17,077 bases of DNA from Anaerolinea thermophila. Lineage in GTDB: Bacteria > Chloroflexota > Anaerolineae > Anaerolineales > DRKV01. Positions 6,763 to 13,127 of this stretch are shown here, in pieces. The notes beneath the pieces are model-generated. The model had not been told where the DNA came from, ran no database searches, and worked only from the letters and a program-made list of their open reading frames with translations. The position numbers and the translations under genes are program-made. Location: NCBI GenBank assembly GCA_020722405.1, contig DYKW01000003.1, positions 1 to 17,077 of the forward strand, given 5' to 3'. Every line of letters starts with the position of its first letter. Position 1 is the first letter of the stretch.

Positions 6763-8736
6763 GTGAATACTTTTTGGTGGTTATTCCTACTTGTGATCGT
6801 CGCCAGCGCAGCCTACCTGTTGGGGTTGCGACGAGTGCGTTCGCGCCCACGTCCCGAAAACAACATCACCTTGCAACATTTGCAGTTGGGTAGCGAGATT
6901 GCCCGTCAGGTTAGCACGGTGCTCATGTTGCAAGAACTCTTGCCGCATGTGGTTCACCTCATTCAGCAACGCTTCGGTTTTTATTTCGTGGGCGTTTGGT
7001 TGGTGGATGAGGCGGAGGAAGGATCACAGGCGCTGACGTTGCAGGTGGGCAGTTGTCCCCCTGGGGTGGAGCCCCCCCCTCAGGGTACGCGGTACACCTT
7101 TGAGTCCGGTTCGGTTTTGGGGCAAGTTTGTACCCGAGGGGTTTGCTTCCCTCTGGAGGATGTCCGCAGTGCAAAGGAGTATCCGCATCTTCCAGAGTTA
7201 TCGGAAGCCCTTTCGGCGCTCTTCTTGCCACTTCGGATGGGGGATGAGGTCATCGGCGTGCTGGATATCCAGCACGATACTCGTCACACCTTCACACCGG
7301 TAGAGATCATGCTGTTGCAAGGGCTGGCCGACCAGGTAGCCGTTGCCATTCGTAACGCGCAATTGTACGAAGCCGAGCAACAGCGACGTAAATTGGCTGA
7401 GTCGCTGCAAAAAATTGGCGGGGAATTGGCAAGTAGCCTGGATATGCGCCAGGTGCCGCAGCAAATCTTGGAGCAATTGGCTGCCGTTGTGCCCTATGAG
7501 CGGGGTTCTGTGATGTTGCAGCGCGATCATGAACTCGAAATTATCGCCCAGCGTGGTTTTCCCGATAATCGCCGTGCACTGAATTTGCGCGTTGCAATTC
7601 GCGAGGACGATGTTTTCCAGCAGATGGTGCAGGCTAATCGTCCAATCTGGGTGGACGACGTCACCCAAGCCAGTGGTTGGCAGCAATTGGATTGGTTGCC
7701 GCTCAACCGTTCGTGGATGGGCGTGCCACTGATTACCAAAAATCGCGTTATTGGCATGATTTCGTTAACGCGTAAGGAGGCCGCTGCTTTTAGCGAAGAA
7801 GATGCGGCTTTGGTGTTGACCTTTGCCGGTCAGGCAGCCATTGCTCTGGAGAATGCTAGTTTGTATGATGAGATTACGCGTTTCAATGCCGAATTGGAAA
7901 AAGCCTATCATAATTTGGCACGCCTCGATCAGGCGAAAGCCGATTTCATTGAGGTGGCTGCACACGAGTTGCGCACTCCGTTGACGGTCATCAAAGGCTA
8001 TACCCAGGTGCTAGCGAGTCGTCCCGGCGTGGTTGATGACCCCGATAGCCAGATATTGCTAAAAAGCGTGATGGATGGCGTCAATCGGCTGCACGAGATT
8101 ATCAACAGCATGTTAGATGTGAGTAAAATCGATAACCAGACGCTTAGCATGCACATTGAACCGACCTGGCTGCACATGGTTGTTCGGCGCGTAGCCGGAG
8201 AACTAAAGGAAGCATTGCAGGAGCGTAACCTGACCTTGACAGTTGAAGACTTACAGGAATTGCCCTGGATACAAGCAGATTCTGAATTGTTGTACAAGGT
8301 TTTTTACCATCTGGTGGTTAATGCCATCAAATATACCCCCGATGGTGGGCATATCACCATCCGCGGCAGCAAGGTGCTGGGGGATGATAACGTCCCAGCG
8401 GTCCAAATCAGTGTACATGATACTGGTATTGGTATTGATCCGGCACATCACGAATTGATCTTCGAAAAATTCTATCAAACCGGTAAAGTTTCGGTGCATT
8501 CTTCCGGGCGTACAAAGTTCAAAGGAGGGGGGCCTGGTTTGGGGTTGGCAATAGCCAGTGGGATTGTCCGGGCCCATAATGGGCGCATCTGGGCTGAGAG
8601 TCCGGGGCACGATGAGGAAAATTTACCCGGCAGCACCTTTTATGTGCAATTGCCTATCAAACCGGTGGCTGAACGCTATGCCCTTTCAGGAGTAGACGAG
8701 AAGGCCCAAAAAGGACACTCGATATTGGAAACTTGA
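6763..8736 (+). CDS. Membrane-anchored GAF-GAF sensor histidine kinase
   Basis: This 657-residue kinase starts at a GTG. One N-terminal helix (about residues 3-22, FWWLFLLVIVASAAYLLG) followed by RRVRSR anchors it with the rest inside the cytoplasm. Two GAF sensor domains follow (about 35-200 and 215-370), each ending in a helix of the QVAVAIRNAQLYEAE or QAAIALENASLYDE type. The HisKA phosphoacceptor motif is HELRTP with H401. The ATPase part has the N box NAIKYTPDGG (N520), the G1 box DTGIGID (D553), EKFYQTGK and the G2 box GGGPGLGLAI (G592). No response regulator is adjacent, so it is an orphan kinase; the regulators at 11321-11980 and 14617-14994 are possible partners by proximity only. 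No clear Shine-Dalgarno precedes the GTG. That start keeps the membrane helix, which a later start would remove. Confidence 0.95.
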   Translation: MNTFWWLFLLVIVASAAYLLGLRRVRSRPRPENNITLQHLQLGSEIARQVSTVLMLQELLPHVVHLIQQRFGFYFVGVWLVDEAEEGSQALTLQVGSCPPGVEPPPQGTRYTFESGSVLGQVCTRGVCFPLEDVRSAKEYPHLPELSEALSALFLPLRMGDEVIGVLDIQHDTRHTFTPVEIMLLQGLADQVAVAIRNAQLYEAEQQRRKLAESLQKIGGELASSLDMRQVPQQILEQLAAVVPYERGSVMLQRDHELEIIAQRGFPDNRRALNLRVAIREDDVFQQMVQANRPIWVDDVTQASGWQQLDWLPLNRSWMGVPLITKNRVIGMISLTRKEAAAFSEEDAALVLTFAGQAAIALENASLYDEITRFNAELEKAYHNLARLDQAKADFIEVAAHELRTPLTVIKGYTQVLASRPGVVDDPDSQILLKSVMDGVNRLHEIINSMLDVSKIDNQTLSMHIEPTWLHMVVRRVAGELKEALQERNLTLTVEDLQELPWIQADSELLYKVFYHLVVNAIKYTPDGGHITIRGSKVLGDDNVPAVQISVHDTGIGIDPAHHELIFEKFYQTGKVSVHSSGRTKFKGGGPGLGLAIASGIVRAHNGRIWAESPGHDEENLPGSTFYVQLPIKPVAERYALSGVDEKAQKGHSILET

Positions 8737-8770
8737 TCCGAAGTCCCCGTATTTTTTTTGCACATTTCCC

Positions 8771-8799
8771 TTGACCGTAAAAAATATATCGTGTAGAAT
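8771..8799 (+). promoter_or_regulatory. sigma70-type promoter of the tRNA-Arg gene
   Basis: TTGACC (8771-8776), a 17-base spacer and TAGAAT (8794-8799) sit 26 bases before the mature tRNA 5' end. Transcription should start near 8806, leaving a 5' leader of about 20 bases for RNase P to remove. Confidence 0.8.
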
Positions 8800-8825
8800 A
8801 GGCGAGCGTACGCAAGGAAGGGTAT

Positions 8826-8901
8826 GCCCTCGTAGCTCAATGGATAGAGCACTTGCTTGCGGAGCAAGGGGTCGCGTGTTCGAATCACGCCGAGGGCGCC
8901 A
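8826..8901 (+). tRNA. tRNA-Arg, anticodon GCG
   Basis: All four arms fold: acceptor GCCCTCG/CGAGGGC, D stem GCTC/GAGC, anticodon stem CTTGC/GCAAG with loop TTGCGGA, and T stem GCGTG/CACGC with loop TTCGAAT. The anticodon, positions 3-5 of the loop, is GCG, reading the arginine codon CGC. Arginine identity is supported by A after GG in the D loop (A20), C35 and a G discriminator base. CCA is encoded at 8899-8901. The gene has its own promoter and terminator and stands alone between the kinase and surE. Confidence 0.95.
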
Positions 8902-8905
8902 TACA

Positions 8906-8941
8906 CAGGAGCGGTCAAACCTGACGCTCCTGTTTTTATTT
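8906..8941 (+). terminator. Rho-independent terminator of the tRNA-Arg gene
   Basis: An eight-base-pair stem CAGGAGCG/CGCTCCTG (8906-8913 and 8925-8932) with an 11-base loop is followed directly by TTTTTATTT. It begins four bases after the encoded CCA. Confidence 0.9.
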
Positions 8942-9070
8942 CGGCCGGGAATTTCAACTTTGCCTGATGAGAGGTTGTGATTACCAATACGGTGGGTGAA
9001 ATGTAGACCAATAACGAATAAAATTGTTCCTCTCTCGCACTTTTTACCCCCTCTTGTCGCGCTGGCCTAT

Positions 9071-9100
9071 TTGGGAGCACAATATGGGATGTATGATAAT
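9071..9100 (+). promoter_or_regulatory. Weak candidate promoter for surE
   Basis: TTGGGA (9071-9076), an 18-base spacer and GATAAT (9095-9100) could drive surE, which begins at 9172 after the tRNA terminator. Both boxes deviate from consensus. The stretch 8942-9171 holds no gene that I can support. Confidence 0.25.
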
Positions 9101-9171
9101 CCGTGTGTACCTATAGCCATCAAAGCGAGGTTGTGGAGCACACCTATCCGAAGAAAGAGTTTTAGACGATT

Positions 9172-9996
9172 ATGGAAGAACGACAAATTTTACTTACCAA
9201 TGATGATGGTATCCATTCCCCAGGTCTGTGGGCGGCTGCAGAAGCCTTGTCTTCTCTGGGATACGTGCATGTTGTTGCGCCGCGCGATCAATATTCTGGA
9301 GCTGGCCGCAGCCAGCCGAGCATTTCGGATGGGGTTATCCAGGAACATCAACTGAGTGTCCATGGTCAACAGTGGGTAGTTTATTCGGTAGGCGGCTCGC
9401 CTGCTCAGGCTGTTTTGCATGGTGTACTAGAAATCACACCGCGCCGCCCCGATTTGGTGGTTTCTGGAATCAATTATGGAGAAAACGTTGGTTTAGGGAT
9501 CACAATTTCTGGGACGGTTGGTGCCGCGTTAGAGGCGGCCTCGCTGGGCATTCCCGCATTGGCTGTTTCGCTGGAGACTGAAGCCAAACACCACCTTTCC
9601 TACTCACGGGAGGTGGATTTCAGTGTTGCGGCGCACTTTACGACATTGTTTGCTCGTTTTTTGACTGGGAATACCTTCCCGCCGGATGTAGATGTCATCA
9701 AAGTGGATGTCCCCGCAGATGCCCGTCCCGATACCCCTTGGGAATGGACGCGTCTTTCCCGAGATTCCTACTACGAATCCGTGCCACCAAAGCGCAAGCA
9801 GTGGAACCAACCCGGCTCGGTCGGTTATCGCCGTAAGAAAAACGGGGTTTACGAGGAAGGTACGGATGTGTTTGCTTTAACGGTCCGTCGTGTAGTTTCT
9901 GTTACCCCTCTAAGTTTGGATATGACGTCTAGGATAGACCTGGAAATGTTGCGCCGGTGGATGAATGGCGTAACCCATTCTCACGAAACTTCGTAA
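9172..9996 (+). CDS. surE: 5'/3'-nucleotidase SurE
   Basis: The 274-residue product opens MEERQILLTNDDGIHSPGL; the metal-binding Asp pair of the SurE family is D11-D12 in TNDDG. Further family blocks are VVAPRDQYSGAGRS, then DLVVSGINYGENVG, then SGTVGAALEAASLGIPALA. SurE is a cytosolic metal-dependent phosphatase that dephosphorylates nucleoside 5'- and 3'-monophosphates, linked to stationary-phase survival and nucleotide salvage. The length is slightly above the usual about 250 residues. The ATG at 9172 fits the family start exactly, although no clear Shine-Dalgarno sequence is seen. It converges on the IMPase-family gene 14 bases away with no obvious terminator between them. Confidence 0.95.
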   Translation: MEERQILLTNDDGIHSPGLWAAAEALSSLGYVHVVAPRDQYSGAGRSQPSISDGVIQEHQLSVHGQQWVVYSVGGSPAQAVLHGVLEITPRRPDLVVSGINYGENVGLGITISGTVGAALEAASLGIPALAVSLETEAKHHLSYSREVDFSVAAHFTTLFARFLTGNTFPPDVDVIKVDVPADARPDTPWEWTRLSRDSYYESVPPKRKQWNQPGSVGYRRKKNGVYEEGTDVFALTVRRVVSVTPLSLDMTSRIDLEMLRRWMNGVTHSHETS

Positions 9997-10010
9997 GAGA
10001 TACTCGCTGT

Positions 10011-10823
10011 TTATGTTTTCAACCCATTGGCGCGAAATTCTGCCATCAGTGCGGTGTGAATGGTGGGGTTGGCAGCCACAATGGAACATGGTTGGTGAAA
10101 GAGTTCTGTGGACCCACTGTAGGCCGTGACGCGTGCTCCCGCCTCACGAGCAATCAATGCGCCGGCAGCAATATCCCAGGGTTGGACGAATTTCTCCCAA
10201 TACCCATCGAAGCGTCCCGCCGCTACGTAGCATAAATCCAGCGCCGCGGAGCCTAACCGTCGGACGCCCTGCGTGCGCAGTGCAAAATGGGCGTACCAGT
10301 TGAGGTTGTTCTCTTCTGTAGTTCGTACGTGATAAGGGAAACCGGTCACCAGCAGGCTGCGATCCAGATTATCTGTCGACGAAACCCTGATTGGCTGCCC
10401 ATTGAGCGTCGCACCCTGGCCGCGAGCAGCCGCAAAGCATTCATCCATCAGTGGGGCATATACGACACCAAATTGAACTTCGCCATCCTGAGCATAAGCC
10501 AGTGACACCGAAAAAATAGGTATGCCATGCGCGTAGTTTACCGTGCCGTCTATCGGATCAATGTACCAGGTGCCGTCGCCGTCGCCGAAAGTTTCGCCGC
10601 CTTCTTCCGCCACAATGCGACTTCCGGGAAAGCGTTGCTGAATGTTGCTCACCAGGAAGGTCTCGGACTGGCGGTCTATTTCGGTAACTGGGTCTATCAG
10701 GCTTTTGTAGTCCACCTGGTGGGTTTTTCCGTACCCCAGGCGCAGGATTTCTCCCGCCTGGTGTGCAAGTAGGATGAGGTCATACAGTTGGGGATGCTGA
10801 GTTTGTGATGAGGATGTTGTCAT
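10011..10823 (-). CDS. Inositol-1-monophosphatase family protein
   Basis: The product is 270 residues from ATG 10823, a typical size for the family. The Mg-binding signature is complete: VAEEGGE, then WYIDPIDGTVNYAHG, and near the C-terminus WDIAAGALIAREAGARVT. Family members hydrolyse myo-inositol monophosphates, and some act on fructose-1,6-bisphosphate, PAP or histidinol phosphate; the substrate cannot be told apart here. A TTG at 10868 would add 15 residues. Neither start has a good ribosome binding site, so the exact N-terminus is open. The gene stands alone and converges on surE. Confidence 0.92.
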   Translation of the reverse strand: MTTSSSQTQHPQLYDLILLAHQAGEILRLGYGKTHQVDYKSLIDPVTEIDRQSETFLVSNIQQRFPGSRIVAEEGGETFGDGDGTWYIDPIDGTVNYAHGIPIFSVSLAYAQDGEVQFGVVYAPLMDECFAAARGQGATLNGQPIRVSSTDNLDRSLLVTGFPYHVRTTEENNLNWYAHFALRTQGVRRLGSAALDLCYVAAGRFDGYWEKFVQPWDIAAGALIAREAGARVTAYSGSTELFHQPCSIVAANPTIHTALMAEFRANGLKT

Positions 10824-11065
10824 TGTGTTCAAGGCAGGATTTTTCGTTGGTGGTAGGTATTGCCTCAATAACCTGGGGCGTTTGAGCGTTTTTTTACCTT
10901 CTGGCGTCTGGCGAAACCGGTGGATAGCCGATATTAATCCACAGATGGCACAGATTTTTAAGTCGCTCTCCGTATCATCTCAAAAACTCGGGAGAGCGAG
11001 TTGCCATTTTAACGCCAAGACGCAGCGCCGCAAAGAAAAAACCGTTTCAAGTCGCGTAATCGGAT

Positions 11066-11111
11066 AGTTAGGTAGTTAGGTAGTTAGATAGTTTGGTAGT
11101 TTGGGTAGTTG
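11066..11111. repeat. Degenerate 8-base tandem repeat (AGTTAGGT)
   Basis: About five and a half units follow one another: AGTTAGGT twice, then AGTTAGAT, AGTTTGGT, AGTTTGGGT and AGTTGGCAG. The left units are identical and the right ones decayed. The period of eight is not a codon multiple, and no gene overlaps it. Confidence 0.8.
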
Positions 11112-11124
11112 GCAGACATTTTGT

Positions 11125-11159
11125 ACTTTCCACTTCCCACTTTCTACTTTCTACTTTGT
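11125..11159. repeat. 7-base polypyrimidine tandem repeat (ACTTTCT)
   Basis: Five contiguous seven-base units: ACTTTCC, ACTTCCC, ACTTTCT, ACTTTCT, ACTTTGT. It starts 13 bases after the 8-base array. The plus strand is almost purely pyrimidine apart from the unit-initial A. Confidence 0.8.
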
Positions 11160-11270
11160 ATTTTGCGGTCGGATGGATCACTGTTCGCTGATGGCTGACG
11201 CTTGTCGCCTGTCACCTGCTTTTGCATTGAGGTTTTTGGGTTGCCCGAAAATTCGGGAAGATACAGGCAC

Positions 11271-11301
11271 AAAAAAACGGGGCGAAGTTCCCTTTCGCCC
11301 C
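11271..11301 (-). terminator. Rho-independent terminator of the response regulator gene
   Basis: On the minus strand the stem GGGGCGAA/TTCGCCCC (arms at 11294-11301 and 11279-11286, seven-base loop) is followed by C/G and then TTTTTTT (11271-11277). It lies about 20 bases after the stop at 11321. Confidence 0.88.
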
Positions 11302-11320
11302 AGAAAACACTTTCGGGGGG

Positions 11321-11980
11321 TTATAAACTCGGTGTGGTTGGTTCGTCAGGTTGAACGTTCTCTTGTTTGGATGCTAGGATGCGGTTCAGGTCATCCAATT
11401 CCGCTTGAATGGCCTCTCGGTGTTGGTAGGCTTCTTTCAGCAGCGACTCAAAGACTGGTCGCTGATCGTTGGAGATGGTTTTCAAGAGGGTTTCAGTACG
11501 CGCAATCTGGGCGTTCTTCTGTCGCAATTTTGTTTCCAGTCTCTTGCGATATCCGCGGTAGAAGAGTTCTTGCTCAGGTGGGGTAGGTGTGGTCTTCGGC
11601 CCTTCCATGAGGGCTTCTTCAATTGCGCGCAACAATTCATCGGCATCTACCGGTTTCTCCAGAAAGCGAAACGCGCCCAGGCTCATTGCAAATTCCTGGT
11701 CTTCCGGCGTAACATAGGTGGCAGAAAGGAAAATAATAGGCACCCTACTGGTTTCGGGGCTGGTGCGCAAATGGTAAACGAGCGCATAGCCATCCATTTT
11801 AGGCATCAGGATATCTGTAAGTGCCAGCGCTGGTGGCTCAGATGCAATTCGTTCCAATGCCTCACTGCCGTTAGCAGCCGTAATTACAGGATAGCCCTTA
11901 AAGCGCAGCGTGACGGCTAAAAATTCACGGATATTCGCAACATCTTCGACAACCAAGATAGGGCCATGTTGTGTGTTCAT
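11321..11980 (-). CDS. Response regulator with receiver domain and helical C-terminal tail
   Basis: The 219-residue product has a receiver domain at about 1-125: acidic pair E12-D13, phosphoacceptor D56 in LALTDILMPKMDGY, FLSAT with the conserved Ser, and the lysine in RFLEKPVDADE. Residues about 135-205 form a charged helical region (KRLETKLRQKNAQIARTE and onward) that is probably coiled coil; there is no DNA-binding or enzymatic domain. It would act through protein contacts or dimerisation. It forms a single-gene unit with a strong terminator. A TACAAT ends six bases before the ATG; the only Shine-Dalgarno-like bases (AAGG) are one base from the ATG, too close to work normally. Confidence 0.92.
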   Translation of the reverse strand: MNTQHGPILVVEDVANIREFLAVTLRFKGYPVITAANGSEALERIASEPPALALTDILMPKMDGYALVYHLRTSPETSRVPIIFLSATYVTPEDQEFAMSLGAFRFLEKPVDADELLRAIEEALMEGPKTTPTPPEQELFYRGYRKRLETKLRQKNAQIARTETLLKTISNDQRPVFESLLKEAYQHREAIQAELDDLNRILASKQENVQPDEPTTPSL

Positions 11981-11986
11981 GCCTTC

Positions 11987-11992
11987 ATTGTA
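11987..11992 (-). promoter_or_regulatory. -10 hexamer of the response regulator gene, probably leaderless
   Basis: On the minus strand TACAAT ends six bases before the ATG at 11980, so transcription would start at or next to the start codon. No matching -35 box is visible. It matches the arrangements at 3535-3540 and 16906-16911. Confidence 0.45.
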
Positions 11993-12132
11993 GCCTTTTT
12001 TGTGAAAATCGAGAAGGTGTTGGATATGAATCTCATAGAATTGTTATGATAGAGGAATGTAGATTTCATGTAAAATGGGATTACAAATTCGAGGTTGCTC
12101 TTAGCAGGATGAATTTTTTTGAGGCTTGGTGT

Positions 12133-12280
12133 ATGCATCATCTATTGAAAAAATTATGGGCAAGGGCTGGCAGAATATGCGCTAATCATTTCACTGGTAG
12201 TGGTCATTGTGATTGTTGTGTTGGCGTTGCTTGGCCCTGCGCTGGTTGATCTTTACAATCAGGGTATGCAGAGCATTTAA
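12133..12280 (+). pseudogene. Flp/Fap-type type IVb pilin with a one-base frameshift
   Basis: In the frame starting at 12161 the sequence encodes QGLAEYALIISLVVVIVIVV followed by LALLGP and a short polar tail ending NQGMQSI, with TAA at 12278-12280. This is the Flp/Fap pilin pattern: a G-x-x-E-Y-A-L prepilin processing site, one hydrophobic helix, then GP. The frame has no start codon and hits a TGA at 12145-12147. The ATG at 12133, with GAGG eight bases upstream, is in another frame. Dropping one A from the A6 run at 12148-12153 joins them into a 48-residue MHHLLKNYGQGLAEYALI prepilin, a normal length. Either the gene is broken or the base call is wrong. The stop overlaps the stop of the convergent HD gene. 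No tad assembly genes are in the window. Confidence 0.78.
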
Positions 12281-12921
12281 AGTGTTTGCATTTCCGATTG
12301 TAAGGCTTCGAAATAATCTACCATAGTGCGATGGCGTTTTTCTGCCAGATGGCGTGCTGTTGGGGTATACAGACGCGCGCGGATTTTCGAGAGTTTAAAA
12401 ATGTACTCGTGGTAAGCGCTGTGCGGTTCATTGGCCTCACGCTGCCCGGAAAGGATAAAGCGTTCCGACGGTGGAGCGTAAATGGGAGCGCCGCTTTGGG
12501 TGGCGTGAGCGATGGCGCGTGCTACACCAATCGCGCCGATGGCATCCAGTTTATCGGCGTCGAACAGGATGCGCGCTTCCAGGGTTTGGGGTTCTTCGCG
12601 GCGATCTCGGTAGCGGTGGGCGCGAATGCAGTGTTCCACTGCCTGAATGCCTGCTTCTGACCAGTTACGCGCAGCCAGAATGTCTCTGGCAAAGGCGGCC
12701 GAGGCCCGGTGGTGTTCTGCACGCCCAAGGTGGCGAGGGTCAGCATGTGTGGCATCATGTAACAGTGCAGCCGCCCGCACGATTTCCAAATCAGCACCTT
12801 CGGCCTGGGCCAAATGCTCGGCCAGATGGTAAACCCGGGCGATGTGCCCCAGTCCGTGGATGTCATCATCCGGGTACCACGCACGAGCATCTTGCAATGT
12901 AGGGGCTTTCATGGAATCCAT
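12277..12921 (-). CDS. HD-domain phosphohydrolase
   Basis: The 214-residue soluble protein belongs to the HD superfamily, closest in appearance to the YedJ-like group (COG1418-type). Metal ligands are visible: H22 and H26 in HGLGHIARV, H55-D56 in LLHDATH, then HCIRAHRYR and LFDADKLDAIGAIGVAR. Such enzymes hydrolyse phosphate esters, often nucleotides; the substrate is unknown. Two starts compete. ATG 12921 has GGTGA three bases upstream, which is close. ATG 12912 would form an ATGA overlap with the stop of the 63-residue gene, suggesting coupling, and would drop three residues. It is the last gene of the hutI operon and converges on the pilin remnant with overlapping stops. Confidence 0.9.
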   Translation of the reverse strand: MDSMKAPTLQDARAWYPDDDIHGLGHIARVYHLAEHLAQAEGADLEIVRAAALLHDATHADPRHLGRAEHHRASAAFARDILAARNWSEAGIQAVEHCIRAHRYRDRREEPQTLEARILFDADKLDAIGAIGVARAIAHATQSGAPIYAPPSERFILSGQREANEPHSAYHEYIFKLSKIRARLYTPTARHLAEKRHRTMVDYFEALQSEMQTL

Positions 12922-13100
12922 TGTTCACCGAAATACGTCAGTAAGAACAACCCTGCGGCGATGAGAAGAATCACCACACAGCCACAGGCGAAGATTTTAG
13001 CGGCCAGTTTGAGCAAAAAGCGCAGTGCCACCCAAATTAGGAGCAACACCGCGATAAAGAGTAAGACAGTCGTCAAGTCAAGAGTGTATCCGTTGAGCAT
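12909..13100 (-). CDS. Small two-helix membrane protein, 63 residues
   Basis: The product starts MLNGYTLDLTTVLLFIAVLL and has two hydrophobic segments (about residues 9-30 and 36-56) joined by a short lysine-containing turn. AGAGG five bases before the ATG is a good ribosome binding site. It starts 27 bases after the hutI stop and its TGA overlaps the start region of the HD gene, so it is part of the same operon. I do not recognise the family; the glycine and cysteine pair (ACGC) in helix two is the only notable feature. Confidence 0.8.
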   Translation of the reverse strand: MLNGYTLDLTTVLLFIAVLLLIWVALRFLLKLAAKIFACGCVVILLIAAGLFLLTYFGEQWIP

Positions 13101-13127
13101 AGTAGCCTCTGTTTTTACAAAAGCCCG

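Larger units (their letters stand above)
10824..11270. other. Non-coding stretch rich in low-complexity and dispersed-repeat-like sequence
   Basis: No open frame here looks like a protein. The stretch holds a doubled CACAGAT within 10933-10959, a GC-rich oligomer with the short repeats ACGC and CGCC at 11011-11036, two periodic tandem arrays (listed separately) and a 14-base palindrome CCCGAAAATTCGGG at 11244-11257. The IMPase promoter must lie at its left end, but no convincing one is visible. It appears to be a landing zone for degenerate intergenic repeats. Confidence 0.6.

Noticed and set aside
8771..8980. 69-codon plus-strand frame with SSMDRALACGARGRVFESRR
   Set aside because: It starts in the promoter and reads through the tRNA; it is another known tRNA-derived spurious peptide.
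8676..9080. 134-codon open frame on the minus strand containing GVIRTRDPLLRKQ
   Set aside because: It is the antisense reading of the tRNA-Arg gene. This peptide is a familiar artefact in databases, created by translating tRNA genes. The tRNA, its promoter and terminator explain the sequence.
12020..12050. Promoter for the pilin remnant (TTGGAT, 19-base spacer, TATGAT)
   Set aside because: Both the long spacer and the imperfect boxes make it no better than background in an AT-rich gap.
11971..12249. 92-codon plus-strand frame across the pilin region
   Set aside because: Its first half has no protein-like features, and it leaves the pilin frame at the A6 run. Only the part from 12133 makes sense, as the start of the frameshifted pilin.
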